A stretch of 64,000 bases of DNA from Imbricaverruca yamaguchii (GCA_034440575.1 JAOTOL010001507.1:1336001-1400000); one strand, 5' to 3'. Shown: positions 56,901-64,000, counted from the first letter of the stretch. Notes: generated by a model from the sequence alone, not told the origin. Program-made: numbers and translations.

Positions 56901-59900
56901 CAAACCTAATACCTTTGTATGCTTCATGGAGGCAAACTGTGTGTAAAACATGTGTGGAAAAGTAATAGTGCCCATGACAATTCCTATGCTGTAGCAAAAC
57001 ATGGCTCATATCCACCAGTATTTTGGAGATTTGGGGGAAGTGCTACACTTTGTGGCTTACCAGTTGTGTGGATGCCACTATAGCTCTTGGTGTTCATCCA
57101 TACATTCTTCTGAGCACATCTGGACTCTGTTCTGAGGTTTGTCCACAAATGGAGAACATACACATGAATGCATTGGTGGACAAAAAAAAAATAATATAGC
57201 ATAATTTAGCCAAACCTAATACCTTTGTATGCTTCATGGAGGCAAACTGTGTGTAAAACATGTGTGGAAAAGTAATAGTGCCCATGACAATTCCTATGCT
57301 GTAGCAAAACATGGCTCATATTCACCAGTATTTTGGAGATTTGGGGGAAGTGCTACACTTTGTGGCTTACCAGTTGTGTGGATGCCACTATAGCTCTTGG
57401 TGTTCATCCATACATTCTTCTGAGCACATCTGGACTCTGTTCTGAGGTTTGTCCACAAATGGAGAACATACACATGAATGCACTGGTGGCTGTTTATTAA
57501 TTCACCTGCACCTCACTATAAATCGCACATGCACAAATGGAATGTTATGGAATGATATGGAAGATGGAATGTTGTGAAATATGGAATGTTCAGTGGCATT
57601 AAGATCATATTCAGACTGCAGTGATCCATATTTTGCCATCCATTGACATATGTTGTACTTGTGCATGCTAGCAAACTGATATTCTTCCAATCTGGCTGGC
57701 ATCTCATTTTCGGCTTTACTCCTGCCTCCTCTTGGAATGTGCCTACAGATGACTCGAAATAACAAATGTGTATTATCCTCAATTATACTGGAAACTTCAT
57801 GTGGTAGGGGACCCAGTATGACTGAATTTTCCTCTCCACCCAAGTTATCACTATTGTATAATGACATCTAGCTGTCTTGCTAGTTAAGTATGTCTTCATC
57901 CAGCAATGCAAGGAGTGTATTTTTTCCGGAGTGTATAATTCTTTGGATTGCAAAAGTTCCAAAAAAGGGCCACTTTTCCAACGCTGGTCACGGGTCAGGT
58001 CGGCCCCGCACGACGGTGACGTGGCCATGTCAATTTTACTATTTAAGGATCACAGGTTGGGTCAGCTTGGCTGTGTGGGGTCACGAGTGGGGTCAGGTCA
58101 GTCATGTGTGGCTGGGATAAGGTCAGTCTTGTGTGGAGTCATGGGTGGGGTAAGGCGAGTCCCGCAACATCAGGGCAGGAGGCGCAAATCTATTCGGGTT
58201 CCCTGCAATCCGAGCAACCCACCACTCATCTGGCACCCCATTATCGAAGATGTACCACAGATTTACTGGTACCCCATCATGTACCACAGATTGCCATTTA
58301 ATACTCAGTCACCAGAGCATCCTATGCCACAGTCTGGCCTGGTACCGTACCACCAGAACACACTAACTCACCTGGTACCCTGCCACCATGGCGCCCTGTA
58401 CCTCACCTGGTACCCTGCCACCAGAACACACTGTACATCACCTAGTACCCTGCCACCAGGGCGCCCTGTACCTCACCTGGTACCCTACCACCAGAACACA
58501 CTGTACCTCACCTGGTACCCTGCCACCAGGGCACACTGTACCTCACCTGGTACCCTGCCACCAGGGCATACTGTACCTCACCTGGTACCCCGCCACCAGA
58601 ACACACTGTGCCTCACCTGGTACCCTGCCACCAGGGCGCCCTGTACCACCGGTCCGGCCGGGTCAAGGTTGACGTCGGCGTTGATGGTGACCGTGTCGTG
58701 CTTGAACGTCGCCTTGGCAACGGCCGACTTCTTGCTGTTGGGCGGAGAGCGACATGAGGAGATTGCGTCCAGCAGCACGCAACGGAACAGTCGTCCAACA
58801 GTCGCAACGGAACGCAACGTAACAGTCCATCGGTCTACGCTGCGTATATTATGCACACTCAATGTAATACTACGGACTGGACCTTGGAGCATACCACACC
58901 CGGTGCATACCACACATCGAGCTTCACACAGCCGGTGTGAAGCTCGATCAGCACGTAAAACGTGTTAAACGTACCGCCTCAAAGGGCCTTGGAGCTTGGA
59001 CCGACCGGAGTGTCAACCGATGTCCATCGGTCGTCTACCCCCTCCTATCCCTCCTCTACTTGAATCCAGATTAATTGTAACGCAGCAACGGCACACACGT
59101 GGGCCGGCTGCAGTGAGAACCACGTGCTGATTTTATACGAGATACGAATGTTCCTTGATGTGGTTCGCATTACACGCATGGGTGCCATGCGGTACGAGTA
59201 GTTCGGGGTACATGTTCATGAAGCTGGGTGGTCGAGGCCTGCAATATGGAGCCTGGAGGAAGCAGGTGATAGGTTTTCCTTTGTGTACCAAGGTTTGCGA
59301 TCCATCGTTCTTAGTGTCTAGTGAGTTGTGTGAATGTGATTATGGCTGTCTTTTTTTAACTAAGCGGTAATCGTTCCTCGACTAATGTCCTTGCTGACGA
59401 CGACTCAGTCATTTAGTCTTACGTGGGCATCGTGACTGTTGCACTGTAACGAATTATTTAACCGCATTTAGTTGGAACACAACGATTTGTATGTTCAAAT
59501 TAGACATTTGGACGATGGATAACGAATGGCCATTCTTTTCAAGTTGATGAGGATCGTGTGCACTGGACTTTGGCGTCACTACAATATGCCTTCCTTTGCG
59601 TTCAATACGTGTGGTGATTAAAGGTCGGAAGCTGTGGTAAATGATTTAGTAATTTGCCTACGATGCGAGTGCGAGGACCAGCCTAACAAACATTGAAACG
59701 ATGAACGAATTGGCAGACAATCCAGCTAGCACTGTTAATGGTCGCCTTTATCAGACCGATGCACAGCGAGCGAGTACAGCCATAGCGGGCTATGCCTGCC
59801 CGTAGAAGCCAGCGTCCGACTCCTGTCAGTCCGGACCAGTTAATGCCTGGACGCCCCGACACCTCCCAGATGCTAGAATATGTGTGTATACATGCTGACG

Positions 59901-62900
59901 CGGGTGGTCATTCGACGGAGGTCACTGTGGCAAACTCGGCGTTGTGTGGCTGGCGATGGTGGACCAGGGTTAAAATATTTGTTTTTCGTTAGGTGTGAGA
60001 TGTCGAAACGGGCACCGAAGGATGTCGAAATTTGCCATGGAATTAGTGTCAATTAAAGTGCTTCTTATGTTTTTCCGACTAAAGTTTGAGCCAATGGTGT
60101 ACGACTGTACATTTTTAATTTGCTTTGAGATTCATAATTTAGGAACGACTGTATTCATGACAGGGAGAAAATTACCTATGCTATAATTTGATACCGTTCG
60201 CCATATCACATAGTTAATCCCTTTACCCAAAATTACGTTGCGATACGTCCGTGTCACTATTCCTTATTAGGAGCATTGACATGATACGTATAAGCGAGAT
60301 ACTGCTAGAAAGGAGACACGAAGACTTCATAAGCACGCATCATGGAGCAAGTTGTCGATACTTCTTGGAGAAGGATGTCGACTGAGTGTCCAGAAAGTGG
60401 TATTTTCTACCCTATTTGACAAATAATTTATCACTGTGGTGGACTGTGTAACAAGTAACCAGCCGGCGTTGATCAGCGACCGGCGCACCTGCGGCCCGTG
60501 CTTATCATGGCTTGGGCCCGAGCTGCCGCTGGCGGCCGGCAGCTGAAGCGGGTGCACCGCTTCCAGAGTCGATTCGACTGACATTGCACCAATCTGGTGA
60601 CAGGTGAAGGCGACTGCGCCACAGCCGACGGTACTCAGTACTGTGAAGAGGAGTCGGCGCGCTGCGACAATACGTTAGCGTGCGCGCCGCCGCAGTCACC
60701 AAATGCCGCGCGTCGCATATTCAACACAAGCTGATTGCCGCTACATGACCAATGAAGTCGATGCACCATAAAGCCCTAGTAACCAACTTACTAGCTAACT
60801 CAACAAAAGCCGACTGGCATTGCCTGTCTTCAGGGTGCTCGGGCTGTTCAACGGAAATGTGGGTATACCGCCTAACGGTGGATACTGTACTGTTTGCCAA
60901 TTTTACCTAGTGTCTAGTGCTAAGCATTCATCGTTTATTGTGTGCACTCATCGTTTATTTTGTATGAAATGCTCCAGTTACGAAAGGCTGTCTCTATATT
61001 CTTCATCGCCAATGATATCCTTACGAAGGCCCGGAAAGCAATTCTCCATTCTGACTGTGACGAGGTGCTTGATGCATTCGCGTTTGTTTTAATTGAAATA
61101 CTCAAGTTTTTGCTATTGTGGTTTTTAGCAAGTGCAGAACAAACTTCATAGCTACACGTGTGTGCGTCATGCATTGCAGTATTATCGTGCCCTCCGGCTC
61201 GGTCTGAACTGAATTACTGAACTGATATATTTAATGCGCATTTCATGCAAGTCTTGTTATCTGAAACCCTAGAAAGGAGCACAGTATTTAAAGGGAAGCT
61301 GAATTCCAACACAAGTGTATTTAGTTTCTACATGCAAGCATGAGCTGGAAGTCAATGGCAATGTCGATACAATCGGCAACCAACGCCGATTTAAAATCGT
61401 GTGCATTGGAAAAGCACACAAACATTGGAGTTGTCCAATTGCATTACATGAATATGACGCGAGTGAAAATCGTGCATGATAGCCTTTATCGCGACAATAT
61501 CTGCTAATAATGTTTGAGGTGAAGGATGCGCCGACTGCATACGCCATGCTGCTTCTAATGGGAATGGCATCTGCATTCCCTTCGTTTGGCGATATGCTTA
61601 GTTTTTCCCTCGAGGTACTCTTCAGCCCAGGATGGGATCCGGGACCAGGACAGCTCCAGATGGAGAAAGGCTCGGTAATCGATTGCGCCACCGGGATACT
61701 CTCTTCAGGATCCAGTCTGGAAAGGTTAGAAACTAAGGGTTGGTTGGTTGGTTATTGGTTTTACGACACATCGACCGTCTAGTCATGTAGCGTCGCCAAT
61801 CTCTCACGCCGATTGGTCGCGGGCGAAGAGTAGCGACAGGTGAGACTAGAACCCACAACCTTTCGATTGTACGTCCACCATCACGTACTTAAATTTACTG
61901 ACGAGCAACTTACCCCTAGGCTACTCTCGTCCCCTGGGAATCTCGGTGTAGTTTTAGTGTAGCAACACTTGGCTTCCCGGACAGGTTTCGCTTCCTGGCA
62001 AATCGATCAAGGTCGGCCGACCAGAGGACACCAATAGATCAACCGTAAGTCGCATGTGCCGAAACCAGTTTCACACAGTGTCCTAAAATTACTTCACCAT
62101 TAACTGTGTGGATGAAGAAAGAAATTGCTTCGGAATAGTGAAAGATTGGAAGAAAATAAAGGATGGCCACTTAAGGATTAAAAAAGCAGAATGACCTTCA
62201 CTTCAGTCAGATGCATTTTACAGTATTTCACAGTCGTGTGCATGATGACTGTCCATACATCATGTGGCAAACTTGTAAAAACCTAAGACAAGGATGAAAT
62301 AGCACAATTCCATTAACTGTGAATTTCCAGGTCACATCGTCAATTATATTACCCTGGTTTCACAGGCCGTCCGCTGTAGTTCCCTCGACTTCTAAATCAT
62401 CAAGTGAGAAGCAATGCATTGGAAATCCGATTCAGAAGTGCATATATAGAAAAGGAAAGGAAAGATTCACCAAAGAGAACTTTAGTGAATGGCTCGGTCT
62501 TCCGTGGGGGACGATAGTCTAGGGATAAGTTGCCCGTCCCACAATCGAAAGATCGTGGGTTCGAATCTCACCTGTCGCCACTCTTCGCCCGCGAACAATT
62601 GGTGTGAGAGATTGGCGACGCTACATGACTTCACGGTCGACGTATCGTAAAATCAACAACCAACCATCAGTCTTCCGTGGCATTTCAAGAAGTAGATGTA
62701 TTTTCAAAAGTGCTTGAACTGAAAAAGTGAAAATAGAATGGAAAGAGCCATCTAATTCCTGATTAAACCACAAATTAATTAACAATTAGCCACATCATGA
62801 CAATGTAAGTTCTTCACCACTCCGCAATAAAGATGCTCTGATTAACTATATTTGTCACTTTGTACCTTCCTTCACTACAGCTGACCAGATTCTTCCCTTT

Positions 62901-63546
62901 GCAAAAATGACAGTTGCACATTTACATGGATAAAAGGAGACGAAGGCTCCCAGACTTGTTAATGCTTAGCATCTGCCAACTTTACACCAATATTTTTGTC
63001 ACAGCTAACAAATATCCAGTCCTGCTTGCACAAAGGCATGCCTATCACCACCTGATATGCCAAGTGAAACACATACCCAATCTGTTAGTTAGTTAATTAT
63101 TAGGGCTTTAGGGCGCATCAACTACATTGGTCATGTAGCGCCCCAGTCTGTGGGACCAGACTGCCATCCAGGGTCAATTTCAGACCCTTCAGCAGCTCGT
63201 CCTCGATTGTGACGCCACAGTAACGTCAGGTCACGAGACACGTACCCGGTCTGTGGGGCCAACTGCGGTCAACGTCAGATCCCTAACCACAACCACCTCT
63301 TTTTGTGCGCCACAGTAACGTCAGGTCACGAGACACGTACCCGGTCTGTGGGGGACTGTGTCCAGCATTTTACTTGCCGTCCTCGATTGTGACGCCACAG
63401 TAACGTCAGGTCACGAGACACGTACCCGGTCTGTGGGGCCAGACTGCTGTCCAGCGTCAGCTTCAGACCCTTCAGCAGCTTGTCCTCGATGGTGATGTCG
63501 GTGTTCAGCGTGTTGTCTGTGTTCCACTTCTCGGTCAGCGTCAGGC
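41822..63546 (-). CDS. Voltage-dependent anion channel (mitochondrial porin), five 3' exons
   Basis: Five exons on the minus strand join in phase into 215 residues of a VDAC beta-barrel, the pore of the outer mitochondrial membrane for ATP, ADP and small anions. Exons: 63546-63426, 58734-58617, 53661-53450, 42793-42687 and 41913-41822. All introns are GT/AG with phases 2, 0, 2 and 1. The product begins at [13 protein letters not shown] (family GLTFTEKWNT motif), passes through [10 protein letters not shown] and [15 protein letters not shown], and ends [13 protein letters not shown], the eukaryotic porin C-terminal signature. VDACs have about 280 residues, so roughly 65 N-terminal residues, including the voltage-sensing helix, lie beyond the right edge. 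No frameshift is seen. Introns are about 4.7, 5.0, 10.7 and 0.8 kb and carry all the SINEs, MITEs and arrays listed here. VDAC is certain as a family; paralogue number is unknown. Confidence 0.95.
42314..42588 (+). mobile_element. hAT-type MITE, copy 1
   Basis: Ends CAGTGTAAAATAATT and AATTTTAGGACACTG are inverted repeats. The 8-bp target duplication TACTGCCA lies at 42306-42313 and 42589-42596. It is 275 bp and non-coding, and lies in the last VDAC intron. Confidence 0.95.
42687..42793 (-). CDS. VDAC exon, penultimate
   Basis: The acceptor is TTGCCAG (AG at 42795-42794) and the donor G|GTGAGC (GT at 42686-42685). The 107-nt exon completes AAG and reads [20 protein letters not shown] then [15 protein letters not shown] plus one base. 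This exon and the terminal exon have no flanking arrays, unlike the other three. Confidence 0.95.
42884..42945 (-). mobile_element. Short SINE-tail element
   Basis: TTATTTGGGCTTTCGGGCGC with TCGACAGCGTTGGTCATACA, preceded by GGTTGGTTGG. It lies 91 bases beyond the acceptor side of the VDAC exon. Confidence 0.8.
42990..43350. repeat. Degenerate repeat on GTGAAAC/GCGAAAC words
   Basis: AACATCAGTGAAACAGTGAA and similar phrases recur irregularly. It is non-coding. Confidence 0.6.
43383..43665 (+). mobile_element. Composite element, second copy
   Basis: Reverse short tail element (43383-43434), about 70 bp including ACCCTAATACATCAATAATT, and a complete forward SINE-V (43508-43665). It is the inverted counterpart of 13838-14118. 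Confidence 0.9.
43912..44070 (-). mobile_element. tRNA-derived SINE, fourth head type (SINE-G)
   Basis: The minus strand has a B box with a perfect arm (ACGGGGTTCGATCCCCGT) and an A-box-like GTTGCTCAGCGG. A GC-rich body with CCTGCCGGGGTGAGCGGCAG and a tail GGCGACGCCAAATAACCTCA, then GCGTCGTGAAGCC, follow. The last part matches the tail of SINE-V. A tail copy of this family lies at 47972-48062. Confidence 0.75.
44160..44345. repeat. Tandem repeat, about 58 bp, three copies
   Basis: GGTCCCCTGTGCTACGCATT followed by CAACAGCTGTCATATTG and a CTCAACCTCATACT part. Confidence 0.95.
44385..44455 (-). mobile_element. tRNA-Lys-like SINE head fragment
   Basis: The reverse complement has A box GGTAGCGCAGCGCTG, arm GACTCTTGGTC and B box GTGGGTCCGAGTC. 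No body follows. Confidence 0.6.
44878..45000. repeat. Tandem repeat ACAAATGATTGGTTGGTTATGATT
   Basis: Five units of 16-24 bp lead into a reverse short tail element at about 44990-45034. The array consists of amplified tail-like TTGGTTGGTT sequence. Confidence 0.85.
45198..45525. repeat. Minisatellite, 12-bp unit, about 28 copies
   Basis: GTGTGCCTGGCG units. Three-base losses in three places shift the phase. Reads as GVPG or PGGV repeats on the plus strand, with no gene signals. Confidence 0.95.
45666..45945 (-). mobile_element. hAT-type MITE, copy 2
   Basis: Same family in reverse. The target duplication CATAGGCT lies at 45658-45665 and 45946-45953. The insertion is only about 12 bases from the end of the candidate exon at 45958. 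Confidence 0.95.
45958..46011 (-). CDS. Candidate exon within a VDAC intron
   Basis: After CACTGTGCAG (AG at 46013-46012) the minus strand reads [18 protein letters not shown], then TCG|GTGAAG. The peptide has the alternating pattern of a beta-rich domain. The V-x-G-x-V-x-V spacing faintly recalls the carbohydrate-binding module of PP1 glycogen-targeting subunits (CBM21), but the match is too short to call. With no partner exon it could be part of a nested gene or chance. Confidence 0.25.
46040..46125. promoter_or_regulatory. Promoter-like GC island with CCAAT, CRE and GC box
   Basis: CCAAT at 46044-46048, a perfect cAMP-response palindrome TGACGTCA at 46094-46101 and GGGGCGGGGC at 46110-46119 lie in CpG-rich DNA inside the 10.7-kb VDAC intron. 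This is a typical housekeeping or CREB-responsive promoter combination. The transcript it would drive is not identified. Confidence 0.4.
46213..46435. repeat. Dispersed repeat, about 220 bp, copy a
   Basis: Shares CATATGCTCACC, TTCAGGTAAAGA, ATCACCTATGAT, AATTAGGTGTCTTCCAAAAT and CCAAACAATTAGCTT with 47593-47812. No ends are defined. Confidence 0.75.
46436..46920 (+). mobile_element. SINE-S split by a MITE
   Basis: The head GGGGACGGGAATGGCCGAGT ends at 46461 and the rest resumes at 46752 with GGTTAGGGTGTCGGGC, running to the CAAACAAACAAAC tail. Confidence 0.9.
46462..46751 (+). mobile_element. hAT-type MITE, copy 3, nested in SINE-S
   Basis: The target duplication is GGTCAGGG (46454-46461) against GGTTAGGG (46752-46759), one mismatch. 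The left end is CATTG rather than CAGTG. The SINE is therefore older than this insertion. Confidence 0.9.
47026..47132 (-). mobile_element. SINE-S, 3' half
   Basis: Reverse copy from the TTTGTTTGTTTATTGGG tail to the CGTAGGCCACCGGCTAA part. Confidence 0.8.
47593..47812. repeat. Dispersed repeat, about 220 bp, copy b
   Basis: Partner of 46213-46435 in the same orientation, about 80 per cent similar by eye. Confidence 0.75.
47972..48062 (-). mobile_element. SINE-G, 3' end only
   Basis: CCTTACGACACACTCGGCAG, GGCGTCGCCC and CCTCGCAGGAAGGGCGGGC match the SINE-G body and tail. The head is absent. Confidence 0.65.
48473..48920. repeat. Dispersed repeat copy 2 of the 450-500 bp family
   Basis: GTTAGGCATGAGATGTCG, TTTGCCATGGAA, GGAATTGTGTCAC and ATGAAGCATGTTGTCGATAC align with 17057-17560 and 59970-60420. 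A SINE-V interrupts its 3' part, which continues to about 49100. Confidence 0.75.
48893..49061 (-). mobile_element. SINE-V, full length, 10-bp target duplication
   Basis: TGTTCAGAGA lies at 48883-48892 and 49062-49071. Confidence 0.9.
49200..49256 (-). mobile_element. Short SINE-tail element with 13-bp target duplication
   Basis: CGAGCCCACCATA flanks the 57-bp element at 49187-49199 and 49257-49269. It has no tRNA-like head, so the duplication shows that this short form is itself the inserted unit. Confidence 0.95.
49305..49469 (-). mobile_element. SINE-V, full length, 14-bp target duplication
   Basis: TTATTTGGGTTACG lies at 49291-49304 and 49470-49483. The target is itself a short tail element (49284-49506 after removing the SINE). 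Confidence 0.95.
49515..49795 (+). mobile_element. hAT-type MITE, copy 4
   Basis: Target duplication TAGAAACA at 49507-49514 and 49796-49803. 281 bp. Confidence 0.95.
49895..50055 (-). mobile_element. SINE-V, near full length
   Basis: Complete head to tail with substitutions. A weak flanking repeat (TAAATGGCACAACC against TAAATGACAACC) is likely the target duplication. Confidence 0.85.
50056..51865. other. VDAC intron, no gene; one short tail element
   Basis: A 60-bp short tail element at 50699-50758 has the duplication TGCATCATCTA at 50688-50698 and 50759-50769. The rest is AT-rich DNA without support for exons. Confidence 0.7.
51866..52030 (-). mobile_element. Diverged SINE-V next to a minisatellite
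   Basis: The tail, body (GCCGATCGGTCGCGGGCGAA) and B-box region (GGCGGCAGGTGAGACCGGAA) are recognisable. The head end is degraded. The next 1.4 kb repeats its B-box segment. Confidence 0.8.
52040..53445. repeat. Minisatellite, 20-42 bp units, apparently SINE-derived, abutting a VDAC donor
   Basis: About forty units of the form GGCAGGTGAGACCGGAGCCC then ACAGCCTCCCGACA. The founding unit at 52063-52101 starts with the same bases as the SINE-V B-box segment at 51954-51991 (GTGGCGGCAGGTGAGACCGG). Later units shorten to CAGGACAGCCTCCCC. The array runs to within about five bases of the VDAC exon end at 53450. Confidence 0.9.
53450..53661 (-). CDS. VDAC exon, third from the end
   Basis: The acceptor is GCGCGCAG (AG at 53663-53662) and the donor AA|GTGAGC (GT at 53449-53448). 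The 212-nt exon reads [20 protein letters not shown] through to [11 protein letters not shown] plus AA. It codes for central beta strands. Tandem arrays abut both ends. Confidence 0.95.
53664..54235. repeat. Minisatellite, 29-bp unit, on the acceptor side of the VDAC exon
   Basis: About nineteen units of GGTCACGGGTCAGGTCGGCC plus CAACACAGA. The exon-proximal unit (CCCGGGTCAGGTCGGC, 53676-53691) lies in the acceptor region. On the minus strand each unit has GACCTGACCC, containing the branch-point-like CTGAC. Related units recur at 57985-58170. Confidence 0.9.
54478..54622 (+). mobile_element. SINE with reduced tRNA-like head and SINE-K-like tail
   Basis: GGGGCCTCGGTAGCCTAGAT and GACTCGAATCTCACGG, then CCACGACCAATCGGTGTGAT and GGCGGCGCTATGCGACCTTG to GCGTCGTAAAATAACCC. 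The anticodon arm is deleted. Confidence 0.75.
54623..56880. other. VDAC intron, no gene
   Basis: AT-rich single-copy DNA. No exon or repeat is recognised. Confidence 0.55.
56881..57489. repeat. Tandem duplication of a 310-bp unit
   Basis: 56881-57190 is repeated at 57191-57489 with only a few differences (for example ATATCCACC against ATATTCACC). The two copies are recent. A (A)8-10 run marks the junction. Confidence 0.97.
57502..57867 (-). CDS. Open reading frame of unknown origin
   Basis: Minus-strand frame of 121 codons starting [20 protein letters not shown] with a normal-looking composition ([20 protein letters not shown]). It lies in the 5-kb VDAC intron on the same strand and has no recognised domain. 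It may be a remnant of a transposon or a gene fragment. Confidence 0.25.
   Translation of the reverse strand: MSLYNSDNLGGEENSVILGPLPHEVSSIIEDNTHLLFRVICRHIPRGGRSKAENEMPARLEEYQFASMHKYNICQWMAKYGSLQSEYDLNATEHSIFHNIPSSISFHNIPFVHVRFIVRCR
57980..58175. repeat. Diverged 29-bp-type repeats
   Basis: GGTCACGGGTCAGGTCGGCC at 57985-58004, then GGGTCAGGTCAGTC and later variants. It matches the array at 53664-54235 at the other end of the same intron. The word GGAGTGTATAATT also occurs beside both. Confidence 0.75.
58332..58628. repeat. 35-bp array copied from a VDAC exon end and its 5' splice site
   Basis: CTCACCTGGTACCC recurs with an exact 35-bp period at 58367, 58402, 58437, 58472, 58507, 58542, 58577 and 58612, plus a diverged ninth copy near 58332. 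On the minus strand each reads GGGTACCAG|GTGAG, and the unit at 58612 is the real exon end. One copy (58437) has TAG|GTGAT. Confidence 0.97.
58617..58734 (-). CDS. VDAC exon, second in the window
   Basis: The acceptor is CCCAACAG (AG at 58736-58735) and the donor CAG|GTGAGG (GT at 58616-58615). After one base closing a Gly codon it reads [20 protein letters not shown] then [19 protein letters not shown], ending in phase 0. The final 18 or so bases are the source of the downstream array. Confidence 0.95.
58735..61737. other. VDAC intron: no gene; dispersed repeat and short tail element
   Basis: Copy 3 of the 450-500 bp dispersed family lies at about 59970-60420 (GTTAGGTGTGAGATGTCG, TTTGCCATGGAA, GGAGCAAGTTGTCGATACTT). 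A forward short tail element lies at 60746-60803. Elsewhere I see nothing. Confidence 0.6.
61738..61935 (-). mobile_element. SINE-V with a 29-base insert in the anticodon-loop region
   Basis: An otherwise typical copy. Between CGATTGT and GACGAGCAAC the bases 61871-61899 are foreign and the usual GA is lost. In the tRNA-like fold this lies in the anticodon loop. Confidence 0.9.
62076..62356 (-). mobile_element. hAT-type MITE, copy 5
   Basis: Target duplication GTTTCACA at 62068-62075 and 62357-62364. Reverse orientation, 281 bp. Confidence 0.95.
62508..62669 (+). mobile_element. SINE-V, full length, 11-bp target duplication
   Basis: GTCTTCCGTGG lies at 62497-62507 and 62670-62680. The region 62681-63085 after it is featureless. 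Confidence 0.95.
63086..63142 (-). mobile_element. Short SINE-tail element at the end of a duplicated exon
   Basis: Flanked by CCAATCTGT (63077-63085) and CCAGTCTGT (63143-63151), one mismatch. The right-hand copy is part of a duplicated VDAC exon end. Confidence 0.8.
63144..63213 (-). pseudogene. Partial duplicate of a VDAC exon
   Basis: The minus strand reads [18 protein letters not shown] then SLVPQT, a diverged copy of the 3' half of the exon at 63546-63426 ([20 protein letters not shown]). The frame is intact but the donor is gone: a short tail element begins right after the CAGACTGG end. It lacks an acceptor, so it is probably a non-functional exon copy rather than an alternative exon. 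Confidence 0.8.
63201..63425. repeat. Repeats copying the VDAC exon end and donor
   Basis: 63201-63260 and 63381-63440 are identical over about 60 bases, 180 bp apart. A third partial copy is 63308-63354. Each has the exon end plus donor ACCGG|GTACGTG on the minus strand (GT near 63245, 63340 and the true 63425). Confidence 0.9.
63426..63546 (-). CDS. VDAC exon, most 5' in the window
   Basis: The acceptor is CCGTCAG (AG at 63548-63547) and the donor GG|GTACGT (GT at 63425-63424). The 121-nt exon reads, after two bases of a Gly codon, [20 protein letters not shown] then [19 protein letters not shown] plus GG. The family motif [10 protein letters not shown] is unmistakable. The preceding exon must end in phase 1 and lies outside the window. 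Confidence 0.95.
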
Positions 63547-64000
63547 CTGACGGCGCAAGGAGGTGGTGACGTCACTGCGGCTTTTGGCACAACGGCACAA
63601 TGACCTCGGAGCACACATTTTCACGTCGATTTTTGCACGTGTCGTTTTGCATTGCACCGCTGTATGTGCAACATGTCGATCTATGCACGTGTTGTTTTGC
63701 ATTGCATCGCTGTATGTGCAATGTTCGTTTAATCCGAGATGAAATCACTCTAAGCAGATGCAGTCAGCATTTTAGCATATAATCAGCAGTGAAGCAATCA
63801 TGAAAGCACACCCAGGGGAAGCTCGAAACTGCGCGACATAATAGAAACCCAGAAATCATTAAGGGATAAAATGGACAACATAAAGAGCAAAAACCAGAAC
63901 AGAAATGGGTAAAAATAGATGAAGGAAGGGTGGTCGTCTGCCCATTGTTCGAAATACCACAAGTGACAATAGGTGTGTGACCTTATGCACCTTTGCAAGC
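63547..64000. other. VDAC intron, no exon seen
   Basis: Two near-identical 53-bp segments with GTCGATYTWTGCACGTGTYG and TTTTGCATTGCAYCGCTGTA lie at about 63625-63720. No N-terminal porin exon is present. Confidence 0.6.

Noticed and set aside
58578..58913. Single 111-codon porin frame without introns
   Set aside because: Only 39 codons match VDAC. Both ends run through clear splice sites into intron and array sequence.

Overview
The window is nuclear DNA of an arthropod, most likely a crustacean. The evidence is a TATA-driven cuticle-protein gene with a Rebers-Riddiford chitin-binding domain, split genes with GT/AG introns, several tRNA-derived SINE families, a hAT-type MITE family, a 5'-truncated LINE and degenerate TTAGG-like runs. 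Coding exons are GC-rich, and most of the remaining DNA is tandem arrays and dispersed repeats. The crustacean call is an inference from genome style; no marker gene settles it.

Layout. 1-8 kb: a minus-strand gene of unknown function with three supported exons (7559-7358, 6613 to about 4922/4878, 988-838) separated by minisatellites. 8.5-9 kb: homopolymer sequence that looks like an assembly artefact. 9-26 kb: SINEs, short tail-only elements and long arrays of 13, 15, 18, 23-24, 33 and 36 bp units. 27.3-29.8 kb: plus-strand cuticle gene with TATA box and long Gln-rich repeats, carrying one frameshift. 31.2-34.3 kb: about 3 kb of a 31-bp satellite ending at a putative 56-nt exon. 35.1-35.9 kb: plus-strand gene for a small secreted Cys-rich repeat protein, with four in-frame TAG codons and a poly(A) signal. 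36.5-37.5 kb: truncated LINE with target-site duplication. 41.8-63.5 kb: five 3'-terminal exons of a mitochondrial porin (VDAC) on the minus strand; splice phases agree throughout and the N-terminal exons lie beyond the window. Its introns hold five hAT MITEs, many SINEs and several arrays.

Three patterns stand out. First, tandem arrays repeatedly start at exon borders and copy splice sites; the clearest is a 35-bp array of eight copies of the VDAC exon end plus its 5' splice site. Second, a 50-65 bp element occurs about 19 times, often with 10-17 bp target-site duplications; it resembles the 3' end shared by several tRNA-derived SINE families, so the tail alone may be mobile. Third, a 1.4-kb minisatellite beside a VDAC exon appears to have grown out of the B-box region of an adjacent SINE.

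All functional statements come from reading the sequence; no search or alignment program was run.
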